A DNA stretch of 64,000 bases from Alistipes sp. (GTDB lineage Bacteria; Bacteroidota; Bacteroidia; Bacteroidales; Rikenellaceae): positions 1 to 64,000 of the forward strand of contig JAFZFX010000022.1 of NCBI GenBank assembly GCA_017555695.1, in the 5' to 3' direction. Within the stretch, counting starts at the first letter, position 1, and each line of letters opens with the position of its first letter. The translations under genes and the position numbers were made by a program. Under the pieces are notes generated by a model. It worked only from the letters and a program-made list of their open reading frames with translations. It was not told the DNA's origin and did no database searches. Shown one piece after another: positions 45,229-54,247 of the stretch.

Positions 45229-46491
45229 ATGAGTACAAAACAAAAAAGTAATGTATTGGCCATTATCGTGATGATTCTGTTGTTCGGTATGATCTCGTTT
45301 GTGACCAATTTGGCTTCACCTATGGGTGATGTATTGAAGAACCAGTTTGGCGTTGCTAACTGGATGGGTACACTCGGTGTATTCGCAAACTTTATTGCAT
45401 ACGCTATTATGGGTATCCCTGCTGGTAATATGCTCCAGAATATGGGTTACAAGAAGACAGCTTTGATCGCTATCGGCGTAGGTTTTGCTGGTGTTGCTAT
45501 CCAGACTCTCTCTGGTTTCATGGGCTCATTCGGCGTTTACCTCTTGGGTGCATTCATCGCAGGTTTCTCAATGTGTATGTTGAACATCGTTGTAAACCCG
45601 ATGTTGAACAAGCTCGCAGGTGGTGGTAACAAGGGTAACCAGCTCATTCAGATTGGTGGTTCTTTCAACTCATTGATGGGTACTGCCGTTATCATCTTGA
45701 CTGGTCTTTTGATTCCCAACATCGCACAGGCACAGATTAGCGATGTAAACGGTTTGATGTACACAGCGTTGGCTATCTTCGCAGTAGCTTTCATCGTTGT
45801 AATGTTCACTTCAATCCCCGAGAACGCTCCCGCAGCTGCTGTTAAGGGTGAGAAGTCACAGTACGGTCCTATGTCATTCCGTCACTTCGTATTGGGCGCT
45901 ATCTGTATCTTCATCTATGTAGGTGTTGAGGTAGGTATTCCTAATGTATTGCAGAAGTGGTTGAACGAGGTATCTACAACTGCTATCGCTGGTACAGTTG
46001 CTGGTACTTACTGGTTCTTGATGCTTATCGGTCGTTTGGCTGGTGCTGCTTTGGGTGCAAAGGTTTCTGCTAAGAGCATGCTTTCAGTTGCTTCTGCAGC
46101 TGGTTTGTGCTTGGTATTGGGCGCTATCTTCCTTAACCCCGAGACAACAGTTAACTTGCCCGTATTCGACGGTGCTAAGGGTTTTGCCGTTGCTACAGTT
46201 CCCGTTAATGCTGCGTTGCTCGTATTGTGCGGTCTCTGCACATCAGTAATGTGGGGTGGTATCTTCAACCTCGCAGTTGAGGGCTTGGGTAAGTACACTG
46301 AGAAGGCTTCAGGTATCTTCATGGCACTCGTTTGCGGTGGTGGTATCCTTCCTTTGTTGCAGAACGGTATCGTTGACTGGAGCGGTTCATATTTGACAAG
46401 CTACTGGGTTGTAATCGCAGGTTTGGCTTATATGTTGTTCTACGCTTTGGTTGGTTCAAAGAATGTGAACAAGGATATTCCTACTGAGTAA
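45229..46491 (+). CDS. FucP-like sugar MFS transporter
   Basis: A 420-residue major facilitator protein with about twelve transmembrane helices. NPMLNKLAGGG, FNSLMGTAVIILTG and the C-terminal VMWGGIFNLAVEGLGKYTEKASGIFMALVCGGG region are typical of the fucose/glucose-galactose permease (FHS) group. Sugar substrate not determinable. Codon choice stands out: GGT, GCT, GTT, TTG and AAG dominate, whereas neighbours use GGC, GCC, GTG. This looks like translational selection on a highly expressed transporter. A terminator follows at 46520-46554. Confidence 0.88.
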   Translation: MSTKQKSNVLAIIVMILLFGMISFVTNLASPMGDVLKNQFGVANWMGTLGVFANFIAYAIMGIPAGNMLQNMGYKKTALIAIGVGFAGVAIQTLSGFMGSFGVYLLGAFIAGFSMCMLNIVVNPMLNKLAGGGNKGNQLIQIGGSFNSLMGTAVIILTGLLIPNIAQAQISDVNGLMYTALAIFAVAFIVVMFTSIPENAPAAAVKGEKSQYGPMSFRHFVLGAICIFIYVGVEVGIPNVLQKWLNEVSTTAIAGTVAGTYWFLMLIGRLAGAALGAKVSAKSMLSVASAAGLCLVLGAIFLNPETTVNLPVFDGAKGFAVATVPVNAALLVLCGLCTSVMWGGIFNLAVEGLGKYTEKASGIFMALVCGGGILPLLQNGIVDWSGSYLTSYWVVIAGLAYMLFYALVGSKNVNKDIPTE

Positions 46492-46519
46492 TCCAGGCAT
46501 ACCTTAATTAATATAATAG

Positions 46520-46554
46520 AGTATCGGTTGCCTTGCGTAGCCGATACTTTTTTT
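46520..46554 (+). terminator. Rho-independent terminator after the MFS gene
   Basis: AGTATCGG (46520-46527) pairs with CCGATACT (46541-46548), followed by T7. Confidence 0.85.
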
Positions 46555-46693
46555 ATGCCTACACCGTCCAAATCGCCACTGCTTAGGGGTCATATCGCCA
46601 CAAAAGTGGGTCGCAAGGGGTCTAATTAGTCACAAAACTACGCCAATTCGTCCCATTCGCCTTTGGCGGCTTATATACGCTGAGAATCTTTCA

Positions 46694-46701
46694 TATCTTT
46701 G
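46694..46701 (+). promoter_or_regulatory. -7 box of the SDR-ALDH operon
   Basis: TATCTTTG, about 57 bases before the SDR start codon. The leader holds a short CGGC/GCCG stem. Confidence 0.5.
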
Positions 46702-46757
46702 CCGCACTAAAATTTTGTTTCAAAGTCGGCTTTTCTGCCGATGTAAATTATTTCAGG

Positions 46758-47567
46758 ATGACAAAGATTAAAGAGAGTTGCCTCCTCATCACAGGAGGAG
46801 CATCGGGCATCGGCCGCATTATGAGCCGTATGGCATTGGAGCGTGGCGCCCGTCAGGTTGTAATTTGGGATATCAACGAGCAGAACATCGCCTCTACCAT
46901 CGAGGAGTTGTCACCGCTCGGAGCCATCAAGGGATACCGCGTGGATGTATCTGACGAGAAGTGCGTGGAGGAGAACTTCAAACTCACAAAGCAGGAGTGT
47001 GGAGCCGTAGATATTTTGATTAACTGCGCCGGCATCGTTGCGGGCAACAAGACATTCGATGAGCAGAGCGTCGGCGACATTCAGCGTACGATGGCCATCA
47101 ACTCGGTAGCGCCTATGCTCGTAGCACTGCAGGCTCTGCCCGATATGATTAGCCGCGACCACGGCCACATCTGCAACATCGCCTCGGCGGCGGGTATGCT
47201 TTCAAATCCCCGAATGTCGGTCTATGCTGCCAGCAAGTGGGCCGTAATTGGTTGGTCGGATTCGGTACGCATCGAGCTTAAGATGGCTCGCAGCAATGTA
47301 CACATCTCGACTATCGCCCCCTACTTCATTAGCACGGGTATGTTCGAGGGTGTACACTCACGCCTCTTCCCCATCTTGAAGCCCGAGACTGTAGCTCGCA
47401 AGGTTCTGCGTGCCATCGAGCGCAACACCGACTTCAAGGGTATCCCCTTCAGCTTCCACTTTATCCGCACCTGCCAGGCAGTGCTGCCCTCGGCGTGGTT
47501 TGACAAGATTATGGGCGACTGGGTAGGCATTTACTCAACAATGAATAACTTTACAGGAAGAAAATAA
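46758..47567 (+). CDS. Short-chain dehydrogenase/reductase
   Basis: A 269-residue NAD(P)-dependent oxidoreductase of the classical SDR type. It has the cofactor loop TGGASGIGRIMSR (residues about 12-24), the NCAG segment (INCAGIVAG), and the catalytic Ser and YAASK (Tyr/Lys) at about residues 140-160. A C-terminal extension with a hydrophobic stretch resembles membrane-associated retinol/fatty-aldehyde-type SDRs. The aldehyde dehydrogenase gene follows 8 bases later, so an alcohol-aldehyde-acid sequence for a lipid-derived or other hydrophobic substrate is plausible. Confidence 0.88.
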   Translation: MTKIKESCLLITGGASGIGRIMSRMALERGARQVVIWDINEQNIASTIEELSPLGAIKGYRVDVSDEKCVEENFKLTKQECGAVDILINCAGIVAGNKTFDEQSVGDIQRTMAINSVAPMLVALQALPDMISRDHGHICNIASAAGMLSNPRMSVYAASKWAVIGWSDSVRIELKMARSNVHISTIAPYFISTGMFEGVHSRLFPILKPETVARKVLRAIERNTDFKGIPFSFHFIRTCQAVLPSAWFDKIMGDWVGIYSTMNNFTGRK

Positions 47568-47575
47568 CAAAAGAT

Positions 47576-48958
47576 ATGTCAGTAGAGAACACCTCGTTAG
47601 AGCGTATTAAGAGTATCGTTGCGGCACAGAAGGAGTACTTCGCCTCGGGCGCAACACTCGACTATGAGTTCCGCCGTGAGCAGCTGCGCCGTTTCCAGCG
47701 CGCATTGAAGGAGTGGCACAAGCCTCTGTGTGAGGCTCTGTGGAGCGACCTGCACAAGTCAATGCAGGAGGCCACACTCACCGAGACCAGCATAGTGGAG
47801 GGTGAGGTAAAGAACCACCTAAAGCATCTGAAGAGCTGGATGAAGCGCGAGAAGCGCCCCACACCGCTGAAGATGATGCCCTCGCGTTCTCGCATCGTGA
47901 GCGAGCCTTTGGGCAATGCGCTCATCATTGCTCCGTGGAACTACCCCGTGCAGTTGCTGCTCAACCCGCTGGTGGGTGCAATCTCGGCAGGCTGTACAGC
48001 CCTGCTGAAGCCGTCGCCCTATGTGCCGACCGTGTCGAAGGTCATCGAGCAGATGATTCGTGCGACATTCGACGAGCGCTATGTGGCTGTAGTACAGGGC
48101 AACCGCGAGGTGAATGGACAGCTGTTGGACGAGCGTTTCGACATCATCTTCTTTACGGGTAGCCCCTCACTTGGCAAGAGAGTGATGGAGGCTGCGGCTC
48201 GCAACCTCACGCCTGTAGTATTGGAGTTGGGCGGCAAGAGCCCCTGCATCGTCGATGCGGGCGCCGATGTCAAGCTTGCGGCTCGCCGTATCGCGTGGGG
48301 CAAGACCCTCAACGCTGGTCAGACCTGCATCGCTCCCGACTACCTGCTCATCCGCTCATCACTGCAAGAGGAGTTCGTCAAGGCCTTCAAGCAGGAGTTG
48401 CGTAAGTTGCACGGCAAGGATGTACACAAGAGCCGCCACTTCGTGAGAATGGTATCGTCAAAGGCCTTCGACCGCGTGGCTGGCTACTTGAACGATGGCC
48501 GCATCGTAGTGGGTGGCACTACCGACCGCGAGGACCTCTACATCGAGCCTACGCTGCTGGCCGATGTGGATGTGAACTCACCCGTTATGCAGGATGAGAT
48601 TTTTGGTCCCGTACTGCCGATGGTCACCTTCGAGACCACCGACGAGGCTATCAACTTCGTCACCAAGCGCGAGAAGCCGTTGGCACTCTACTACTTCGGT
48701 CGCACAAGCGAGGCGTGGCGCACCATCGCCCGCACATCGTCGGGTGGTGCCTGCATCAATGACACCATTATGCACATTGCTAACGAGAATCTGCCCTTCG
48801 GCGGCGTAGGCAACTCGGGTATGGGTTCATACCACGGCCGACTGAGCTTCGACGCATTCTCGCACCGCCGTGCTGTGGTTGTCACACCCACCTGGCTCGA
48901 TTTGCCCTTCCGCTATATGCCCTACAATATGTTCGGCCTGGTGAAGAAATTGTTGTAA
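47576..48958 (+). CDS. Aldehyde dehydrogenase family protein (class 3-like)
   Basis: A 460-residue NAD(P)-dependent aldehyde dehydrogenase. Motifs: IIAPWNYPVQLLLNPLVGA (cofactor and substrate region), FFTGSPSLGKRVMEAAA, VLELGGKSPCIVD with the catalytic Glu, and NAGQTCIAPDYLL with the catalytic Cys (about residue 248). The size and the C-terminal RYMPYNMFGLVKKLL hydrophobic tail resemble class 3 fatty aldehyde dehydrogenases, which attach to membranes. It forms an operon with the upstream SDR. Confidence 0.9.
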   Translation: MSVENTSLERIKSIVAAQKEYFASGATLDYEFRREQLRRFQRALKEWHKPLCEALWSDLHKSMQEATLTETSIVEGEVKNHLKHLKSWMKREKRPTPLKMMPSRSRIVSEPLGNALIIAPWNYPVQLLLNPLVGAISAGCTALLKPSPYVPTVSKVIEQMIRATFDERYVAVVQGNREVNGQLLDERFDIIFFTGSPSLGKRVMEAAARNLTPVVLELGGKSPCIVDAGADVKLAARRIAWGKTLNAGQTCIAPDYLLIRSSLQEEFVKAFKQELRKLHGKDVHKSRHFVRMVSSKAFDRVAGYLNDGRIVVGGTTDREDLYIEPTLLADVDVNSPVMQDEIFGPVLPMVTFETTDEAINFVTKREKPLALYYFGRTSEAWRTIARTSSGGACINDTIMHIANENLPFGGVGNSGMGSYHGRLSFDAFSHRRAVVVTPTWLDLPFRYMPYNMFGLVKKLL

Positions 48959-48995
48959 GAGTTTTACGAAATAGGCTCTAAAGAGCCAACTGAAC

Positions 48996-49033
48996 GAGAA
49001 TCTATTTGACACATTGTTGCCAAATAGATTCTC
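48996..49033. terminator. Long hairpin directly before the DUF819 promoter
   Basis: A perfect 13-bp stem, GAGAATCTATTTG (48996-49008) with CAAATAGATTCTC (49021-49033), and a 12-base loop. It is followed by a T-rich stretch that also contains the next promoter, so it may act as terminator, as promoter control, or both. Confidence 0.6.
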
Positions 49034-49039
49034 TGTTTG

Positions 49040-49047
49040 TATCTTTG
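49040..49047 (+). promoter_or_regulatory. -7 box of the DUF819 gene
   Basis: TATCTTTG, 6 bases after the 13-bp hairpin and about 39 bases before the start codon. The -33 region would lie inside the hairpin. Confidence 0.5.
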
Positions 49048-49085
49048 CCCGTGTAAAGAGATATTTTTAAGATTCCGAAAACCTT

Positions 49086-50252
49086 ATGAGCATCGTAAAC
49101 TACATATTGATACTTGCCCTCTTTTGCCTCACTCCCGCCGCAGTGATATGGCTCTGCCGCCGATTCTGGCTACTCGACAAGTTAGGCCCGATAATGGTAC
49201 TCTATGCGATAGGTATGGTGGTGGGCAACCTGCCATTTATGCCCGCCGAGTTGGCCGAGTTGCAGGATATGCTACCCAATGTGGTCATCCCGCTGGCTAT
49301 CCCGATGATGCTCTTCGGCTGTAGCTTCTCGCGCAAGGAGGCACGCCTGCAACTGAAGGTTGTGGCGAGTGGTTTTCTGGCCACCTGCATAGCCGTCGCT
49401 ACGGGATATCTGCTCTTCGGACAGAAGATGGCGCAGGGCGCAGAGGTGGGCGGAATCATCACGGGAATGTACACGGGCGGCACGCTCAATGCCGCAGCAT
49501 TGCAGGCCATCTTCCGCATCAACAGCGAGACATATATACTCATCAACTCGTACGATATAATCATCTCGTTCCTCTACTTCATCTTCCTCTTCAGCGTCGG
49601 CATCAAGGCCTTCAGATACCTCTACGGCGAGCGCCGCAAGGTCACTTCGCTGGAGGATAAGGCCGAGATTGAGCAGCAGATAGCCGCAGCCAAGCAGAAC
49701 CCCTACGCCAAACTCTTCACTCGTGAGGGAGGCGTGCAGATTGCGAAGATGCTGGGCGTGACGATAGTAATTGCAGCCATCTCGGCAGGCGTGGCACTAC
49801 TACTGCCCGAGGGTTGGTTTATGGCGGCTTTCATCCTGATACTCACCACCCTGGGTGTGGCAAGCTCATTCATCAAAGGGGTCAAGAAGTTGGATATGAG
49901 CTATGATGTGGGTATGTATCTGATTTACATCTTCAGCATCACCATCGCCTCGATGGCCGACTTCAAGAATCTGAATCTGGCGGGCGGAGCCTACCAGCTG
50001 GCCTTTATGTCGGTGGCGGTGTTCCTCTCGTTGATTATTCACGCCATCATCTGCCGCATAATGCGTGTGGATGCCGACTCGATGATGGTATCGTCGGTGG
50101 CGTTCATCAACTCACCCCCGTTTGTACCGATGGCTTCGGCCGCAATGGGCAACAAGCGAGCGCTCATCACGGGACTCGGCGCGGGCATCGTGGGATATGC
50201 CGCAGGCAACCACCTGGGCGTACTGATGGCCAAGCTATTGCAGATGTTTTAA
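49086..50252 (+). CDS. DUF819 family membrane protein (YjcL-like)
   Basis: A 388-residue polytopic membrane protein with about ten helices arranged in two halves. GMYTGGTLNAAALQAIFRI and the closing AFINSPPFVPMASAAMGNKRALITGLGAGIVGYAAGNHLGV are characteristic of DUF819. The family is a putative transporter of unknown substrate. It has its own promoter and ends at the bidirectional terminator at 50268-50298, so it is monocistronic. Confidence 0.8.
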   Translation: MSIVNYILILALFCLTPAAVIWLCRRFWLLDKLGPIMVLYAIGMVVGNLPFMPAELAELQDMLPNVVIPLAIPMMLFGCSFSRKEARLQLKVVASGFLATCIAVATGYLLFGQKMAQGAEVGGIITGMYTGGTLNAAALQAIFRINSETYILINSYDIIISFLYFIFLFSVGIKAFRYLYGERRKVTSLEDKAEIEQQIAAAKQNPYAKLFTREGGVQIAKMLGVTIVIAAISAGVALLLPEGWFMAAFILILTTLGVASSFIKGVKKLDMSYDVGMYLIYIFSITIASMADFKNLNLAGGAYQLAFMSVAVFLSLIIHAIICRIMRVDADSMMVSSVAFINSPPFVPMASAAMGNKRALITGLGAGIVGYAAGNHLGVLMAKLLQMF

Positions 50253-50267
50253 TTAGGTGTTTGACAA

Positions 50268-50298
50268 AAAATCCCGCAGCCAAAAACTGCGGGATTTT
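50268..50298. terminator. Bidirectional terminator between DUF819 and hpf
   Basis: AAAATCCCGCAG (50268-50279) pairs with CTGCGGGATTTT (50287-50298) around a 7-base loop. Confidence 0.88.
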
Positions 50299-50320
50299 CT
50301 ATTAAGTGGTAAATAAAAGT

Positions 50321-50608
50321 CTATTTATCTTTGCGGCGCTCAATCTGACGCTTCATTACATCCATCACATTGTCGATGGCCTCCTCGAAGGTGTGGGCCT
50401 GCTCCTCAACGCGTATATCGCCACCGGCTATACGCAGAGTAACAACTGCGACTTTGTTTCCCTTTTCGCTGTCCTTGTCGAGTTTCAGAACAACATCAAC
50501 GCCAAGAGCATTCTCGGCAACGCGGTCCAACTTGGCTAACTTTTTCTCTATGAATTCGATTAATTTCGTACTCGCATCGAACTTCACTGACTGAATCTGT
50601 ACATCCAT
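50321..50608 (-). CDS. hpf: Ribosome hibernation-promoting factor / RaiA family
   Basis: A 95-residue protein of the short HPF/YfiA type. It opens with MDVQIQSVKFDASTKLIEFIEKKLAKLDR and continues with the alternating strand pattern VVLKLDKDSEKGNKVAVVTLRI and a basic C-terminus. These proteins bind the 30S decoding site and stabilise idle ribosomes in stationary phase. The adjacent upstream gene is a Xer recombinase, a pairing frequent in Bacteroidales. Confidence 0.92.
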   Translation of the reverse strand: MDVQIQSVKFDASTKLIEFIEKKLAKLDRVAENALGVDVVLKLDKDSEKGNKVAVVTLRIAGGDIRVEEQAHTFEEAIDNVMDVMKRQIERRKDK

Positions 50609-50694
50609 AGCCCTAAAATTTAGAAATTAAACCTATAATTATGCGGATACCTCAACGAGCATCCGTCCTTGTCTAACTCTATGTGCGCCCTCGG

Positions 50695-51633
50695 CTAAAG
50701 CTCATCCGACAACTCGCCACTCGAACGAGGGTGTGCCGTTGCGTAGATGCGCTGTAGCTGCGCAATGTTGTTGTGCGTATAGACCTGTGTCGCGCTGAGC
50801 GACGAGTGGCCCATCAGCTCTTGAATCTCACGCAGGTCGGCTCCATCGTTTAGCAGGTGCGTAGCAAAGGTGTGTCGCAAAATATGGGGCGAACACTTAC
50901 CCTGCACACCACACTCCCGCAGAAGGCGTGCCACACTGCGTTGTACATCACTACGAGAGATTCTATCTCCTCGCTTTGATAAAAATAGTGCATTTTCGTC
51001 AATTATGCAAGCATTGTCGCAAGAATTTTGCGACAAAAAGCGTTTCACCTCGAAGCTCACACGCCTCACCAGGGGTATGATTCGCATCTTGTCACCCTTG
51101 CCTTTTACGCGCAAAGACGAGTAATCTTTCTCAAAATCAGACCTATCGATACCACACAACTCGGCCAGACGCAGACCGCACGCATAGAGCATCAGCACGA
51201 TGAGCGCATCGCGCCTATCGCGCCACTCGACACTGCGCAGACGCTCGAGTACGGTATCGACCACCTCAACCATATCGCCCTCGGGCACGAACGACGGCAG
51301 ACGGCGTGCCGTACGCAACGACTGCACCGAGACAAATACATTGTGCTGGATAATGTCGCGACGACGCAGATAGCGGTAGAACGAGCGCAGTGTAGCCACC
51401 GCACGGTTTATCGACGAACTCTTCATACTCCCCGAATCGGATAGCGACATAACCCAGCTGCTGATGTCGGCGCTCTCGACCTTGCAGAGGTCGAACTCCT
51501 CGCCACAACTCGCCACACCCCACTCCACAAAACGGCGCAAGTCGTGCTCGTAGTTGCGTGCCGTCAGCGGCGAGTAGCGTCTTTCGGCAGCAATGTGCGT
51601 TATAAAACTATCTATCAGGGTCTTGTTATCCAT
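50695..51633 (-). CDS. Xer-type tyrosine recombinase
   Basis: A 312-residue site-specific recombinase with an N-terminal SAM-like core-binding domain (about 1-90) and a C-terminal catalytic domain. Visible catalytic residues are Arg in YACGLRLAEL, HxxR in SPHILRHTFATHL, His in MGHSSLSATQVY, and the Tyr nucleophile in VYTHNN. Length and context beside hpf indicate a housekeeping XerC/XerD-type protein for chromosome dimer resolution, not an element integrase. No flanking attachment repeats are seen. Which of XerC or XerD it is cannot be told. Confidence 0.88.
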   Translation of the reverse strand: MDNKTLIDSFITHIAAERRYSPLTARNYEHDLRRFVEWGVASCGEEFDLCKVESADISSWVMSLSDSGSMKSSSINRAVATLRSFYRYLRRRDIIQHNVFVSVQSLRTARRLPSFVPEGDMVEVVDTVLERLRSVEWRDRRDALIVLMLYACGLRLAELCGIDRSDFEKDYSSLRVKGKGDKMRIIPLVRRVSFEVKRFLSQNSCDNACIIDENALFLSKRGDRISRSDVQRSVARLLRECGVQGKCSPHILRHTFATHLLNDGADLREIQELMGHSSLSATQVYTHNNIAQLQRIYATAHPRSSGELSDEL

Positions 51634-51730
51634 CGGAGTTTATTCTCGGTTGCCACACCCCGCAAGGGCACGGGCGGCAAACATTTTCGGAATAAAAATA
51701 GTGAAAATTTCAGACTTGAGAAAAAAATAT

Positions 51731-51738
51731 TACCTTTG
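51731..51738 (+). promoter_or_regulatory. -7 box of the GH97 gene
   Basis: TACCTTTG, giving a long leader of about 160 bases. Confidence 0.45.
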
Positions 51739-51741
51739 AAG

Positions 51742-51840
51742 TGGAGAAATAGACATTTCCTCTACCAAATGGAACACGACAATGTTGCGCGGGGTGCTAT
51801 CGGCAACAGCCAAAGCCGAGTTTGTCCGAAAATCACCCCT
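51742..51840 (+). promoter_or_regulatory. Structured leader of the GH97 gene
   Basis: A first hairpin pairs GAG-AAAT with ATTT-C-CTC at about 51744-51763. A second has the outer stem GGGGTG (51791-51796)/CACCCC (51834-51839) enclosing TCGGC (51800-51804)/GCCGA (51815-51819). No known riboswitch is recognised. Confidence 0.35.
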
Positions 51841-51904
51841 CTGTCAGAGCCTACAACAACGGAACGAAAACTAAAGAAAATATTAACAACAAAAACATTA
51901 CACG

Positions 51905-53923
51905 ATGAAAAGATTTCTACTTACCGCGCTGGCAATGCTCGCCCTCTGCGTAGCTGTCGCTCAGCCCAATGGCAAGGCCACAACGACAACAGTGGCTTCA
52001 CCCGACGGCAGTCTGAAGATTACGGTTACCGTAGGTGACGATGTACGCTGGAGCGTCACTTCTGACAACGAGGTGGTGCTTGCGCCCTCGCAGGTTGCAA
52101 TGCAGATTAACGAAAACGAGACTTGGGGTGTAGCTCCTCGTCTTAACAAACTCATCCGCAAGACCTCAACCACAAAGATCGACAAGGTGATTCCCTCGCC
52201 GCTCTACAAGAAGGCCGAGGTTGTGGACAAGTGCAATGCGCTGACCATCTCGTTCCGTGGCGACTACGCCATCGAGTTCCGCGCCTACGACAACGCTGCG
52301 GCCTACCGCTTCGTATCTACTCGCAAGGGCGCCTACACCGTAAAGAACGAGATTTCGGAGTATAAGTTCGACGGCGACAAGACCGTATATTGCTCGTATG
52401 TACGCGACAACAAGAAAAAGACATTCGAGCAGCAGTACTACAACTCATTCGAGCAGCCCTACATCATCGAGAAGATGAGCCAGATGGGTCAGAATAGACT
52501 GATGTTCCTCCCCGTATTGGTAGATATTGGCAACAAGAAGGTGTGCCTCACAGAGTCTGACTTGGTGAGCTATCCTGGTATGTATCTCCACTCGCAGGGC
52601 GATAGCAAGTTGGGTGCCAACTTCGCTCCCGTGCCCGACGAGGTTAAGCAGGGTGGCCACAATATGTTGCAGGGCGAGGTGCAGACACGCAAGCCCTACA
52701 TCGCCGAGATAAATGGTGCGCGCTCATTCCCGTGGCGTATCTGCATCGTTGCTGACAACGACGCCGAGTTGCTGGATGACGATATGGTATTCCGTCTGAG
52801 CCAGGAGAACGCCATCGGCGACACATCGTGGATTAAGCCTGGTAAGGTTGCCTGGGAGTGGTGGAACGACTGGGGTCTCTACGGCGTGGACTTCGTGCCT
52901 GGCGTGAACAACCAGACCTACGAGTACTACATCGACTTCGCAGCCCGCAACGGCATCGAGTATGTCATCCTCGACGAGGGCTGGAGCGTGAACAAGAAGG
53001 CCGACCTGATGCAGGTAGTGCCCGCAATCGACATCAAGCACCTGTGCGACTACGGCGCAAAGCGTGGCGTTGGCATCGTGCTGTGGGGTGGCTACTGGGC
53101 CGTTGATCGCGATATGGACAATGTCTTCAAGTACTACTCAGAGTTGGGCGTAAAGGGCTTCAAGATTGACTTTATGGATCGCGACGACCAGCAGATGGTG
53201 GACTTCTACGAGCGTGCCGCCGCAACCGCTGCAAAGTATAAGCTCTTCGTGGATTTCCACGGAGCATACAAGCCCTGCGGACTCTCGCGCAAATACCCCA
53301 ATGTAGTGAACTACGAGGGTGTGAACGGACTCGAGCAGATGAAGTGGTCGAGCATCGAGTTGGATCAGGTGACATACGATGTACAGATCCCCTTCATCCG
53401 TATGGTCGCAGGCCCGATGGACTACACTCAGGGTGCTATGCGTAACGCCCAGAAGTCAAGCTACCGCGCCAGCAACTCAGAGCCTATGAGCCAGGGTACA
53501 CGCTGCCACCAGCTGGCGATGTATGTTATCTTCGAGGCTCCGTTCAATATGTTGTGCGACTCTCCGTCAAACTACGAGAAGGAGAAGGAGTGTACCGAGT
53601 TTATCGCCGAGATACCCACCGTTTGGGAGCAGACCGTTGCCCTCGATGGTAAGATTGGCGAGTACGCCATCCTGGCACGCCGCTCTGGTGAGGAGTGGTA
53701 TGTGGGCGGTATGACCAACTGGTCGGCCCGCGAGGTGGAGGTTGATCTTAGCTTCCTGCCCGACGGCAACTACACTGTTGAGAGCATCATCGACGGCGTG
53801 AACGCCAACAAGATTGCCAGCGACTTCAGCATCAAGAAGCAGAACGCCGACAACAAGCAGAAGATGAAGGTCAAGATGGCTCGCGGCGGCGGCTTCGCAA
53901 TGAAGATCACCCCCGCAAAATAA
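51905..53923 (+). CDS. Exported glycoside hydrolase family 97 enzyme
   Basis: A 672-residue protein with a signal peptide (to about residue 20), an N-terminal beta-sandwich (about 25-290), a central TIM barrel (about 300-560) and a C-terminal beta domain. This is the GH97 plan known from SusB of Bacteroides. Barrel motifs include YVILDEGWSVNKK, GFKIDFMDRDDQQMVDF and NYEGVNGLEQMKW, which carry the catalytic carboxylates. GH97 includes inverting alpha-glucosidases and retaining alpha-galactosidases, and I cannot decide between these here. There is no susCD pair, so it stands alone. A strong terminator follows. Confidence 0.93.
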   Translation: MKRFLLTALAMLALCVAVAQPNGKATTTTVASPDGSLKITVTVGDDVRWSVTSDNEVVLAPSQVAMQINENETWGVAPRLNKLIRKTSTTKIDKVIPSPLYKKAEVVDKCNALTISFRGDYAIEFRAYDNAAAYRFVSTRKGAYTVKNEISEYKFDGDKTVYCSYVRDNKKKTFEQQYYNSFEQPYIIEKMSQMGQNRLMFLPVLVDIGNKKVCLTESDLVSYPGMYLHSQGDSKLGANFAPVPDEVKQGGHNMLQGEVQTRKPYIAEINGARSFPWRICIVADNDAELLDDDMVFRLSQENAIGDTSWIKPGKVAWEWWNDWGLYGVDFVPGVNNQTYEYYIDFAARNGIEYVILDEGWSVNKKADLMQVVPAIDIKHLCDYGAKRGVGIVLWGGYWAVDRDMDNVFKYYSELGVKGFKIDFMDRDDQQMVDFYERAAATAAKYKLFVDFHGAYKPCGLSRKYPNVVNYEGVNGLEQMKWSSIELDQVTYDVQIPFIRMVAGPMDYTQGAMRNAQKSSYRASNSEPMSQGTRCHQLAMYVIFEAPFNMLCDSPSNYEKEKECTEFIAEIPTVWEQTVALDGKIGEYAILARRSGEEWYVGGMTNWSAREVEVDLSFLPDGNYTVESIIDGVNANKIASDFSIKKQNADNKQKMKVKMARGGGFAMKITPAK

Positions 53924-53953
53924 CGACTATTTCTTCACAATAAACCTACTCAC

Positions 53954-53990
53954 ACCGAGGCTGCCCACCCCACCGGCAGCCTCGGTTTTT
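53954..53990 (+). terminator. Rho-independent terminator after the GH97 gene
   Basis: ACCGAGGCTGCC (53954-53965) pairs perfectly with GGCAGCCTCGGT (53975-53986), followed by T5. A GCCTCGGTTTTTATT remnant recurs at 58302-58316. Confidence 0.9.
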
Positions 53991-54138
53991 ATTAGATAGC
54001 AAAACCCGAAGGAACTCCGCTAACAAGTTTTTGTTAAACTGACTCTTGTTTGCCAATAACTTTACCTATAACCGAATCCGAGGCTTGAGCACGGAGTTGC
54101 TCATCCAGGTGGGTGTTGCGATTATTTTGCAAGTTTAT

Positions 54139-54247
54139 GTGTCAAAATCGCAAAAAGTGTCATAATTACTCAAAAAAATGTTAAATTCGCACTAAATTAT
54201 CTATCCGCAAATGCGCTGCAATAGCGCAATCGGGCAGTGCAGATAAT
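54139..54247 (+). promoter_or_regulatory. Structured, repeat-containing leader of cstA
   Basis: The 366-base spacer before cstA has no gene. GTGTCA occurs twice in direct orientation (54139-54144 and 54157-54162, 18 bases apart), a possible activator site. Beyond it, three stacked helices form one long hairpin: ATTATCT (54196-54202)/AGATAAT (54241-54247), TCCG (54204-54207)/CGGG (54231-54234) and TGCGCT (54212-54217)/AGCGCA (54223-54228), with an unpaired CAGTGC on the 3' side. No U-run follows. This looks like a cis-regulatory RNA or a protein-binding site. Confidence 0.45.

Noticed and set aside
50695..51633. Tyrosine recombinase as integrase of a mobile element
   Set aside because: Length, sequence and position beside hpf fit the housekeeping Xer recombinase; no attachment repeats, cargo or phage genes nearby.
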